A DNA stretch of 64,000 nucleotides, from assembly GCF_042186555.1 (NCBI RefSeq), contig NC_133328.1:329896539-329960538 (forward strand), given 5' to 3'. Position numbers and translations under genes: made by a program. The notes below the pieces were generated by a model. It did not search any database, was not told the DNA's origin, and saw only the letters and a program-made list of their open reading frames with translations. This DNA is from Aquarana catesbeiana. Its lineage: Eukaryota; Chordata; Amphibia; Anura; Ranidae. The stretch's first letter is position 1. Each line of letters starts with the position of its first letter. Shown here in pieces: positions 43,146 to 54,200 of this stretch.

Positions 43146-44183
43146 TTTCTGCTGAGTATATAGGGCAGGACCCTACTTTCAAACATCTAACTTAAAAACG
43201 ACTCCTACTTGCAAACGGAAGGAGACAACAGGAAGTGAGATGAAATCTACCCCTAGGAAGGGAAATTCTCTCCTGTAAGAGTTAATATGGGAAAACAATT
43301 TCTCCTTTCCACTGATGCTTTCCAATCCTTGTTCCACAAAAAAACCCAAATTTTCAAAAAACATTTTTCATTGGGACAAAAAAGTGAGGTGAAATCTTCT
43401 GAAGAGGAGGAAAGACAGCAAAACAAATGTCACAGGGGTGATAACCCTTCCCTATGTTTTCCAAAAAGCTTAGAAAAGATTTTTTGGCTAGAGCTAAACA
43501 CGTTAAAAATGTTCAAAATTACAAACAGATTCTACTTAACAACAAACCTACAGTCCCTGTCTTGTTTGCACCGCCTGTATACTGCTGTTCAGAGTATATA
43601 GGGCCTGGTGGCCCCACACCTTTCCTTATTTTAATTTGGGTGCGGGGTTCCCCTTAATATCCATACAAGACCCAAAGGGCCTGGTAATGGACTGGGGGGT
43701 ACCCATGCCGTTTGTCTCACTGATTTTCATCCATATTGCCATGACCCGACATGACATTAAACCCGCAAGCAGTTTTAAATGAGATTTTTTCCTTTAAAAA
43801 TGACATTTGGTGCAGGGACTGTTCTAAACATGGGAAACACGCGTCACTTTACAGGCATACTATAGACACCCCCCAGGTACGATATTTAAAGGAATATTTC
43901 ACTTTTTTTTTTTTACTTTAAGCATCATTAAAATCACTGCTCCCGAAAAAACGGCCGTTTTTAAAAGTTTTTTTTGCATTGATACATGTCCCCTGGGGTA
44001 GGACCCGGGTCCCCAAACCCTTTTTAGGACAATACCATGCAAATTAGCCTTTAAAATGAGCACTTTTGATTTCGAACGTTCGAGTCCCATAGACGTCAAT
44101 GGGGTTCTAACGTTCGTGCGAACTTTCGGTCCGTTCGCGGGTTCTGGTGCGAACCGAACCGGGGGGTGTTCGGCTCATCCCTA
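43146..44183. other. hAT right-end region and terminal inverted repeat
   Basis: Non-coding sequence. 43600-44060 is related (inverted) to the foldback element at 24248-25773. The last ~120 bp are rich in GTTCG/CGAAC repeats and end GGCTCATCCCTA. Subterminal clusters of short motifs are the usual hAT transposase binding sites; the same motif is clustered in the first 80 bp of the left end. Confidence 0.75.
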
Positions 44184-44191
44184 GTGGAGAG

Positions 44192-47100
44192 AAAGTAACC
44201 CAATGAAAAAGAAATTCACTTATTTCTCGCACCCCCATCAAACCTTCACCAGAATAGATCATATTTTTCTAACAATAGGAATGATACCAGAAATTATTGC
44301 ATCAGATATAATTCCGATTCCGTGGTCTGACCATAATGCAGTATACACTACTATAGCCTCAGCCATACCAAAAACGCATGACCCAACGTGGTACTTACAG
44401 GACATAATGCTCAAACACCCACTACATCAGATGGCCATTGAACAAGCTTTAAAGGAATACATATCAATTAATAATACAACAGACATCTCCCCAATAATAC
44501 TGTGGGAAGCTCATAAGCCTGTCTTGCGTGGTACAATACAAAGACAAATGGCACTATTTAAACGGGAACGCAAAAATCTAGCAAAAAAACTAGAACTCAA
44601 TTTTAATGCAGCCTACATATCATTTCAAGATAATCCATCTCAGAGTACAAAATCTCATCTGGAAAAATCTAGATTGGAATACGATCTATTTCTCACTGAG
44701 TCAGTTGATAAATCCCTCAAACGCTCCAAACACAATTTCTACATGAATACAAACAAACCAGGTACATATTTGGCTCGGTCATTAAATTCAACTAACAAAT
44801 CTTTCAAACCAATACGTTTGAAATTATCAAAAAATGTTTACACTTGTAATCCAGTTAAAATAGTCCATAAATTTCACTCACATCTCGCAACTTTATACAA
44901 GACAAACAATGAATTTAATCCTACAGAGGCTGAATCCTTCTTCTCAAAAATAACCTTACCTGAGTTATCTCAGAATCAAAAAAGCAGTTTGGATGAGCCT
45001 ATAACTATAGATGAAGTTGCTAACGCCATAAAAGACCTAAAACTTAACAAAAGACCAGGCCCAGATCGCTACTCGGCTTTATACTATAAAACATTCTCAG
45101 AAATACTCTCTCCCATTCTCACTGAAACTTTTAACAAACTTCTAGATGGACATTCTTTTCGGCAAGAAACACTAATGGCAATTGTTTGTATGATCCCAAA
45201 ACCCCTTTCTGATGATACTTCCTGTGTGAATTATCGGCCTATCTCTCTGTTAAACCTCGATATTAAATTATTAGCAAAAATAATAGCAAAACGCCTCAAT
45301 AGCATTATAGGAAAATTAATACATAGAGATCAAGTAGGCTTCATGCCAAATAGACAGGCAGGCGATAATATATGCAGGGCAGTGTTATTGGCACATATTG
45401 CTAAAAAACGGAAAATCCCTTTATGTTTTCTATCTCTCGATGTTAAGAGGGCATTTGACACAGTATCCTGGCAATATATGCAATATTCATTACAAAAATG
45501 GGGTTTTGGACCCCACTTTTTAACATGGATCAAAGCATTATATAATAAACCCAAAGCCTATATAAAATATGCTGGATACAAATCTGAAGCCTTTAATATC
45601 GAAAGAGGTACCCGACAGGGTTGCCCATTATCTCCCTTATTATTTTCCCTTTATACTCGAACCCATGGCCCAATACATCAGAACAAACCAAACTATAACT
45701 GGCATTGAAGTAGGAGGTATTACACACAAATTATGTATATTTGCAGACGATATATTACTTTTTCTATCATCACCACAGGTCTCTGGTCCTAACTTAATAC
45801 CAGCTCTTGATGGATTTGCAGCCCTATCCGGCCTTATGATTAATCCTAAGAAATGCCTAGTGCTTAATATTTCACTCACAAACATGGAATTGATCCCGGC
45901 TAGGGCTGCACTCCCATTCACATGGGCAGAAAAATCAATTCCATATCTTGGAATTCATTTAACAGCATCTCATTCTGACTTATTCTCAACCAATTATCCT
46001 CCTGTATTAAGACAGATCACAAATCTAATAAAACAATGGTCGCAACTTCCTTTATCCTGGATAGGGAAGATTAATGCAATCAAAATGACTATTCTACCCA
46101 AATTGCTTTATCTATTCAGAGTCCTCCCTATTCCAATTCCTTCCTATTTTTTGAGAATAGTACAAAAAAGAGCAACTTCGTTTATATGGGGCTCTTCTAA
46201 ACCACGTATACCTATACACACACTACATCTTCCCAAAAATAAAGGAGGCCTGGGATACCCTAATTTTACTAACTACTACAGAGCAGCACATTTGGCCAGT
46301 CTGTCCAAATACCATGCAAAACAGGAAATACCATTATGGGTATTTATAGAGGCTTCAGAAAATGACCCTCTATTAATATCAAATTTATTATGGCTTGATC
46401 CTAAAGATCGCTTTAAAATTCATAATCCCATAACTAAACACTTCTTATCTCTCTGGGATAAACTAAAAACCAAATATCAGTTACAATCTCCACACAATCC
46501 TCTCCTTTCTTTTATCAGAAATCCGGCCTTTTATCCGGCATGGATCTACCCAAATTCTTTTAAAGCTTGGACAACATCAGGCATTCAGACACTAAATGAC
46601 TTCATAGCATCTAAATCATTCCTTTCATTCCCATCGCTTAGAGAAAAATATGATCTACCAAACTCTGAGATATTTAGATATCTCCAAATCAAAAATTTCT
46701 ATACACCATTCCTAAAGGGGGATACACCATTATCCCAATTATCCATTTTTGAATCAATCTGTACAAAAGATCCATTTGCTAAAGGTACAATTTCATCACT
46801 TTATAATCAGTTATATGGAGTAGCAAATCTTAATAGACCCTCTTACGTTCAGAGGTGGGAGGAGGACCTGGGACGAACTTTAGAAGACACAGACTGGTCT
46901 AACATATGGCTCACATCTAAGTCATCTTCACCCAACATCTTAGCACTGGAGACAAATTATAAAGTCCTAACTCGCTGGTACCTTGTACCCGCTAGAGTGG
47001 CAAAATATTCACCTAATACCTCAGCTCTTTGTTTTCGAGGATGCCCAGAAATAGGCACATATTTACACATATGGTGGACGTGCCCAGTAATCCAAACCTT

Positions 47101-47443
47101 CTGGAAGGAAGTCTTCGTGATTGCATCTAAAATATTTAAAAAAATAATACAACCAGATCCATATTTAACTTTACTTAATCTAAAACCGGAATGGTTAACA
47201 CTCTCTCAATTCAAACTTATGATCCGATTAATAACGGCTGCAAAACAAACAGTGGCCAAGGCATGGAAATCTCCTACATTGGTACTAGCAGAAACAATTC
47301 ACAGAATGAATAATACAATGTCCCATGCTAAGATGGTAGCCATCGATCAAAATCAAATTCCAAAATTTGAAAAACTTTGGCATCCTTGGATAAAACAACA
47401 GTTCCTGTCAAACTTCAATGACGCTGTCCTGTTGCCATGGTAA
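44192..47443 (+). pseudogene. L1 ORF2 copy 2, 3' part (RT and C-terminal domain), one frameshift
   Basis: This continues the endonuclease frame after the hAT (FSHPHQTFTRIDHIFLT, PWSDHNAVYT). The RT has NKRPGPDRYSALYYKTF, NYRPISLLNLD, QVGFMPNRQAGDN, LSLDVKRAFDTVSW, GTRQGCPLSPLLF and FADD near 45744. A single extra T in the run at about 45648-45650 shifts the frame just after SPLLFSL; the rest continues to the stop at 47441-47443. The C-terminal part has LCFRGCPEIGTYLHIWWTC. Apart from the hAT insertion and this one base, ORF2 is intact. Confidence 0.92.
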
Positions 47444-47878
47444 CAGATTAAATGACTTACAGAGACACCCATTCTAAGGCTTCAAAGAGAACTAAAAAGA
47501 ATAATAAACTGACGAGCGGGACAACCTTGTGGACCATACCTCTACCTTTCAACCCTTTTTCTTCTTTCTCTTTCCTTTTCTCCACCTTACGATTAAAGCT
47601 CATTATCAGAATTTATTTGACCTATATACACTCTACTTGTAAACAATATGTATAGTAGGTATAAATCATTTAAATACCTACAAAAGTAACTAAGGAAATG
47701 ATATATATCTTTAATTTAATTTAGGTTTACGTGAACCCAATGTTTAATATTTGAAATTTCATGATATTTACCTACATAAACCCTACTGTAAAACAATGAG
47801 CTTACTTTATAGAACCTTGTAAACTTACTTTATGTATCTTTATAACATTGTATACTCAATAAACTTCTTTTGACAAGG
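47444..47878 (+). other. L1 copy 2 3' UTR
   Basis: AT-rich 3' UTR with AATAAA at 47858-47863, ending TTTTGACAAGG at the target duplication, with no separate poly(A) tail. Copy 1 (ending 9485) does have one. Confidence 0.8.
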
Positions 47879-48000
47879 AAAAATGTCCAGCTGCTTAACC
47901 TGGAAAGAGACAGCTTTATTCTGTAAACTAAAGCAAATTCACACAATTACAAATTTCCACAATTACAGGATGGTGCATCCCACATCTCTGCATCTACTAG

Positions 48001-50033
48001 ACATTGTAAAAAATCTTCTAGATCTCAACGTTCAAGGTACTCTATGCTTAGCGAGCAACTAATCAGTGCCTGTGCAGAAGTCGAAGCTACCAAAGTACAG
48101 GCTGCCTTTGCTCAAAAGAGAGAGCAGGCAGAGGCAGGGCAAGGGAAGCTCAAGCCAAAGCAGAGGCAGCAACAAGGGAAGCTCAAGCCCAAGCAGAAGC
48201 AGCACGCAAAAGGGCAGGGATAGAAGCCTTAAAGGAACAGTGTAACTATACTACAGCCATGGCGAAACTAAAGGTCTTAGAACAAGCTATGAGTGGAAGC
48301 GAGAAAGACAGCATAAGCTCAAGCATCGCAGAGGTGGAAGATCCTCTTAAGCACACAAAAGACTATGTCCTAAGCCAAAGCAGCGTACACTCAATTGCCT
48401 CCTATGCTCCTGATAACCCAGAGACTTCAAAGTACCACACCAAAGATGTTCCTGCCTGCTTCTTTCATGCAAGACTGCACGCTTCCCGTTCACTGTCCTA
48501 ACTTTTCTGCATGCATCACAGAGCATCAGACCAAACTACAAGCAAGTTCCTGTCAACTTCACAGTTCCAGATCAATGTGTCATCAAGACATCAAACTCTA
48601 AATCAACTCCACAGCTGAATGCCTTTTCTGCACCATATTTCCCTTGTTCTCTTAACAACCATGTAAGTGACAACGTGAACAGCACCATCCAGCCAGCAGC
48701 TCCCTTCACAAAGCCAGAGACTACAGATACAGCAGAGTTTGTAAAGTAAATACTCCACCGTGAACTTACTAAGACAGGTCTTACAAGCTTTGATGACCGA
48801 CCTGAGAGCTACAGAAGTTGGAAATGTGCCTTCAGAACTGTGGTCAATGACCTTGGAAATACTGCTGCTAAAGAACTAGATCTGCTCATCAGGTGGCTTG
48901 GCCCGCAATCTGCAGAGAGAATGCTCTATTCAGATGACTGCAATGTTTCACAAATATATCCAGTAAGGACAATCAATAGTTTCAAAGAGTGAGTGATCTC
49001 CTCCTTGAGCTCCAGCTGGTAAAAGCAGACCCCAAACTACCTGGCCTCAGCTACCTGGACACTTCTTCTCACTTATCTTTAAGCTTCCATATAGTCCACA
49101 AGAAAAATGGGCTACGCTCGGATCCAAGTCCAAAAGGAACAACAAGGTTTCTTTCCCTCCATTCTCTTATTTCTGTGACTTTGTAAGGAACATCGCAGAG
49201 ACCAAGAATGACCCAAGTTTCTCTCATGGCGAGTGTTATTCTGCTCCACTCCTCCCTAGTGGTGGCAGCCCTCATTCCAGCTCCAGAAACCGTAGAGGTC
49301 AAGTGTCTGTGAAAAACCTGACATTTCCCCCTCTGCCACCTCAGATCCAGTCGCAAACAACCAGAGTGGTAAGATTGAAAACATAAATCACTTATGTCCT
49401 ATCCCCAAAACCTCATCCTCTCAAAAAATGTATTGGCTTCAGGAAGAAAACACTTCAGGAACGTAAAGAACTTCTAAACACATTCTGGATATGATTTATA
49501 TGTTATGCTTCCACTGAACATCTTGCTAAAGACTGTAAATTTCCTATCAAGTGCATGAAGTGCGGCCATGACGACCATGTGCAAGCGCTTCATCCATCTG
49601 AGCCCAAATCTATGCAACCTATGAACTCTCCTTCCCCATCAAAGAACAGCGGGGAGAATACAACTCAAGTGACTGAGATCCCTGCAATATCTTCTTCATG
49701 TACTGAAGTCTGCGGGGAAGACTTCTGTGGTAAGTCTTGTGCCAAACTATGCCTAGTAAATGTGTACCACAAGGATCATCCACAAAAGACTGTTAAGGTG
49801 TATGCCATCTTAGATAATCAAAGTAATCAATCAATAACTTGTTCATGTACTGAAGTCTGCGGGGAAGACCTTTGTGGTAAGTCTTGTGCCAAACTATGCC
49901 TAGTAAATGTGTACCACAAGGATCATCCACAAAAGACTGTTAAGGTGTACGCCATCTTAGATGATCAAAGTAATCTATCAATAGCAAGATCAGAACTGTT
50001 TGTGTTACTTGACTTAAAAGGGGATGTCCACCC
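48001..50033 (+). pseudogene. BEL/Pao retrotransposon gag-protease remnant
   Basis: Blocks in shifting frames match a BEL/Pao gag: an Ala/Glu/Lys/Gln-rich helical N-terminus (LISACAEVEATKVQAAFAQK near 48057), then a DUF1759-like segment (FDDRPESYRSWKCAFR, LDLLIRWLGPQSAERML, about 48790-48930). A CCHC-type zinc knuckle pair follows (EHLAKDCKFPIKCMKCGHDDH near 49520-49580). The aspartic-protease region has VYAILDNQSN and VYAILDDQSN. That region is tandemly duplicated (see 49701-49994). RT, RNase H and integrase are missing; Harbinger sequence starts near 50101. Confidence 0.75.
49701..49994 (+). repeat. 147-bp in-frame tandem duplication in BEL protease region
   Basis: The segment from TACTGAAGTCTGCGGGG at 49701 recurs at 49848 (period 147 bp = 49 codons). 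It duplicates a Cys-rich block and the active-site strand; the two copies read DNQSN and DDQSN. They differ at only a few positions. Confidence 0.9.
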
Positions 50034-50100
50034 CTACACTCTAGGTACCTGTAGGTACCTGTATGGATTTGTTGTGGCTTCCTTGAAAGGCGACCTAGAG

Positions 50101-51207
50101 TTATGCAGGCCATACACGATGCGAATTTTGAACGATCCATCAAGCGATAAACGAAAGCGGCACTCACATACAGCATGCGAGTATACCATCAATGAGGAAC
50201 AAAAATCGTACATCAAAATACTATGTTTTCGTGCCAATAGAGGAAGCGATGTAATGTTTTAAAACCTTTTAACCACACCCCTACTGTACAATATCGGGTT
50301 GCGCCAATTACGAAACGAGCAGTCGTTTCTTGCAGCGCACGGTCATACGTTCTGAGAAAATGCCTTTCAAGAGGTACAATAGAAAGCAGAAAATGGCAGC
50401 CATGGTAATTGCAATAATAGCCTTGGAGGAAGAAAAGAAAAAAAGAAGAAACAGACGGAAGTGCAGAGTGTGGACAAAAAACTGGCTCCTTCAGCGTGAG
50501 AAATTCTCACATGTAAATCTATTGACAAACCTGAGGGAAAATAATCCTGAGGATTATCGAAATTATTTACGGATGACACAGGAGTCATTCGAGATGCTAT
50601 TATTGCATGTGCGGCCACATATCACCAAACAAGACTCCTGTATGAGAAAGGCTATCAGCGCAGAGGAGAGGCTCATGGTAACCCTCCATTTTCTGGCTAC
50701 AGGCAGGTCTTTTGAAGACATGAAGTTTACAACCGGAATTTCTGCGCAATCATTAGGTGGGATTATACCGGAGATGTGTGAGGCCCTAGTTAAAGTGCTC
50801 AAACCACAGTATTTAAAGGTAAGAAAACATTGTGAACTGTCTGATTTCTATTACATGACTACATATGAAATAGAGCTGAAATATGTAAAATTAAGCAATG
50901 TGTCTAAAATTGGCCAAAAAGCTATTTATTCCAAGAAAATCCATATCAAAAAGTACACCATGTCCAAAAAGAGATGTTTTTGAAACAGAATATATTTTTT
51001 ATTTAACAATAGTATTATTTAACAATGACCATTTCAAATTCAGTAAGAACAAGAACAGTAAAGAAAATGTATTTTTCTAGTCACAGATTTGTATATTGTG
51101 GGTACGAAACCAAGGACCTTGATGTGGTTCTTGGTGCATTGCCCAGCTTGTGGTTCCTTGTTGTTGGGACATCTGCCAGTTAGAGACAGATGGTACAGGT
51201 GGGTGAG
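50101..51207 (+). mobile_element. PIF/Harbinger element, 5' part
   Basis: A GGCCATACACGATGCGAATTT-like terminus (near 50105), similar in style to the Harbinger MITE ends at 9738, precedes a HARBI1-type transposase exon (50360-50818) and intron-like sequence. The right portion is not in the window because hAT copy 2 begins at 51208. The start coordinate is approximate. Confidence 0.6.
50360..50818 (+). CDS. Harbinger transposase (HARBI1-like), first exon
   Basis: From ATG 50360 (MPFKRYNRKQKM) the frame encodes a basic N-terminus (EEEKKKRRNRRKCRVW), then the N-terminal helical domain of Harbinger nuclease with EERLMVTLHFLATGRSF, GISAQSLGGIIPE and VKVLKPQYLK. It ends at a strong splice donor, AAAG/GTAAGA (50814-50823). 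PIF/Harbinger transposases are often split by introns, and the DDE catalytic exon should follow; it is not in the window. Without it, function cannot be assessed. The frame continues into likely intron to 50983. Confidence 0.75.
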
Positions 51208-54200
51208 TAGGGATGAGCTTCATGTTCGAGTCGAACCCATGTTTGACTCGAACATCGTCTGTTTGCCCATTCGCCGAATTGCGAACGATATGGGCCGTTC
51301 GCGCCAAATTCGTGTGGCGCGTCACGGCCAATAATTCACTGCGGCATCGCAGTGCATTGCTGGCTGATGATTGGCCAAGCATGCACTATGACCCGCATGC
51401 TTGGCCAATCACAGCGCCGTCTGAACAGAGAGCCGTAATTGGCCAAAGCCAAGGAGGCTTTGGCCAATTATGGCTCAGGGGATTTAGCACACGCCCCACA
51501 CTATATAAGGCCACCTGCACAGCGGCCCTGTGTAGTGTGTGTTCCGGCGTTTATAGATAGAGAGAGAGAGAGAGACAGACAGTGTCATTTGATTTGAGTT
51601 AGATAGATTAGGCAGAACAGTCAGTCAGTTAGCTGCACTTACAGTGTATTGTGTATATATATATGCATCCCAGGTGTTGCATATATATATATATATAAAT
51701 ATATATACACTGTATTCAGTTTAGCTAGATCCGTTCCTGTTATCTTCTTACTGACAGGCAGGCTTGTCCTGTTACAGTATTTACAGCTACCTGAAGAAAA
51801 TTGCTGGTGTTCTTTTGATCCTATTAGTACCACAGTCAGGCAGCTAGACTATTTACAGTTAGTGCAGTGCGTCCTGCTCACAGTGATCAGCTAAAACTAC
51901 AAGTTAGTGTGGTGCGTCCTGCTCACAGTGTTCAGCTAAACCTACAAGTTAGTGCAGTGCGTCCACCTCACAGTGTTCAGCTAAACCTACAAGTTAGTGC
52001 GGTGCGTCCTGCTCACAGTGTTCAGCTAAAACTACAAGTTAGTGGGGTGTGTCCTGCTCACAGTGTTCAGTTAAACCTACAAGTTAGTGTGGTGCGTCCA
52101 CCTCACAGTGTTCAGCTAAACCTACAAGTTAGTGGGGTGCGTCCTGCTCACAGTGTTCAGCTAAACCTACAAGTTAGTGTGGTGCGTCCACCTCACAGTG
52201 TTCAGATAAACCTACAAGTTAGTGCGGTGCTTCCTGCTCACAGTGTTCAGCTAAAACTACAAGTTAGTGCGGTGCGTCCACCTCACAGTGTTCAGCTAAA
52301 CCTAGAAGTTAGTGCGGTGCATCCTGCTCACAGTGTTCAGCTAAAACTACAAGTTAGTGCTGTGAGTCCTCCTGCTGGTGTTCTTTTGATCCTATTAGTA
52401 CCACAGTCAGGCAGCTAGACTAATTACAGTTAGTGCAGTGCGTCCTGCTCACAGTGTTCAGCTAAAACTACAATTTAGTGGGGTACGTCCACCTCACAGT
52501 GTTCAGCTAAACCTAGAAGTTAGTGCGGTGCGTCCTGCTCACAGTGTTCAGCTAAAACTACAAGTTAGTGCTGTGCGTCCTGCTCACAGTGTTCAGCTAA
52601 ACCTACAAGTTAGTGTAGTGAGATCTCTGCACAGTGTTCATTTAAAGCTACAATTTAGTGCAGTGCGTCCTGCTCACAGTGTTCAGCTAGATCCGTTCCT
52701 GTTATCTTCTTACTGACAGGCAGGCTTGTCTTGTTACAGTATTTACAGCTACCCGAAGAAAATTGCTGGTGTTCTTTTGTTCCTATTAGTACCACAGTCA
52801 GGCAGCTAGACTATTTACAGTTAGTGCAGTGTGTCCTGCTCACAGTGTTCAGCTAAAACTACAAGTTAGTGGGGTACATCCACCTTACAGTGTTCAGCTA
52901 AACCTACAAGTTAGTGGGGTGCGTCCTGCTCACAGTGTTCAGCTAAACCTACAAGTTAGTGTGGTGCGTCCACCTCACAGTGTTCAGCTAAACCTACAAG
53001 TTAGTGCGGTGCTTCCTGCTCACAGTGTTCAGCTAAAACTACAAGTTAGTGCGGTGCGTCCACCTCACAGTGTTCAGCTAAACCTAGAAGTTAGTGCGGT
53101 GCATCCTGCTCACAGTGTTCAGCTAAAACTACAAGTTAGTGCTGTGAGTCCTCCTGCTGGTGTTCTTTTGATCCTATTAGTACTACAGTCAGGCAGCTAG
53201 ACTATTTACAGTTAGTGCAGTGCGTCCTGCTCACAGTGTTCAGCTAAAGCTACACGTTAGTGGGGTACGTCCACCTCACAGTGTTCAGCTAAACCTAGAA
53301 GTTAGTGCGGTGCGTCCTGCTCACAGTGTTCAGCTAAAACTACAAGTTAGTGCTGTGCGTCCTGCTCACAGTGTTCAGCTAAACCTACAAGTTAGTGTAG
53401 TGAGACCTCTGCACAGTGTTCATCTAAAGCTACAATTTAGTGCAGTGCGTCCTGCTCACAGTGTTCAGCTAGATCCGTTCCTGTTATCTTCTTACTGACA
53501 GGCAGGCTTGTCTTGTTACAGTATTTACAGCTACCCGAAGAAAATTGCTGGTGTTCTTTTGTTCCTATTAGTACCACAGTCAGGCAGCTAGACTATTTAC
53601 AGTTAGTGCAGTGTGTCCTGCTCACAGTGTTCAGCTAAAACTACAAGTTAGTGGGGTACATCCACCTTACAGTGTTCAGCTAAACCTACAAGGTAGTGGG
53701 GTGCGTCCTGCTCACAGTGTTCAGCTAAACCTACAAGTTAGTGTGGTGCGTCCACCTCACAGTGTTCAGCTAAACCTACAAGTTAGTGCGGTGCTTCCTG
53801 CTCACAGTGTTCAGCTAAAACTACAAGTTAGTGCGGTGCGTCCACCTCACAGTGTTCAGCTAAACCTAGAAGTTAGTGCGGTGCATCCTGCTCACAGTGT
53901 TCAGCTAAAACTACAAGTTAGTGCTGTGAGTCCTCCTGCTGGTGTTCTTTTGATCCTATTAGTACTACAGTCAGGCAGCTAGACTATTTACAGTTAGTGC
54001 AGTGCGTCCTGCTCACAGTGTTCAGCTAAAGCTACACGTTAGTGGGGTACGTCCACCTCACAGTGTTCAGCTAAACCTAGAAGTTAGTGCGGTGCGTCCT
54101 GCTCACAGTGTTCAGCTAAAACTACAAGTTAGTGCTGTGCGTCCTCCTCACAGTGTTCAGCTAAACCTACAACTTAGTGTAGTGAGACCTCTGCACAGTG

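Larger units (their letters stand above)
36248..44183 (+). mobile_element. Complete autonomous-type hAT transposon, copy 1 (7.9 kb)
   Basis: Terminal inverted repeat TAGGGATGAGC/GCTCATCCCTA is flanked by the exact 8-bp duplication GTGGAGAG (36240-36247; 44184-44191), as expected for hAT. From left to right it holds a GTTCG-rich subterminal region, CCAAT palindromes, a TATA box, a 57-bp array, a 167-bp array, an uninterrupted transposase, a 142-bp array and a GTTCG/CGAAC-rich right end. It interrupts L1 ORF2. Perfect target duplication and an intact ORF suggest recent activity. Confidence 0.95.
33532..47878 (+). mobile_element. Full-length L1 (Tx1-like), copy 2, carrying a nested hAT transposon
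   Basis: The 15-bp target duplication AAAAATGTCCAGCTG (33517-33531 and 47879-47893) bounds a ~6.4-kb L1 once the hAT insertion (36248-44183 plus one 8-bp duplication) is discounted. It has ORF1 (33693-34760), a 0.95-kb spacer, ORF2 (35707-47443, interrupted), and AATAAA at 47858-47863. It lacks a long poly(A) tail: the end TTGACAAGG abuts the A-rich duplication. ORF integrity is much better than in copy 3, so it is fairly young. Confidence 0.93.

Noticed and set aside
48121..48230. AAGCTCAAGCC/AAGCAGAGGCAGC short repeats as a satellite
   Set aside because: Only a few copies, and best explained as the Ala/Gln/Lys-rich helical part of BEL gag.
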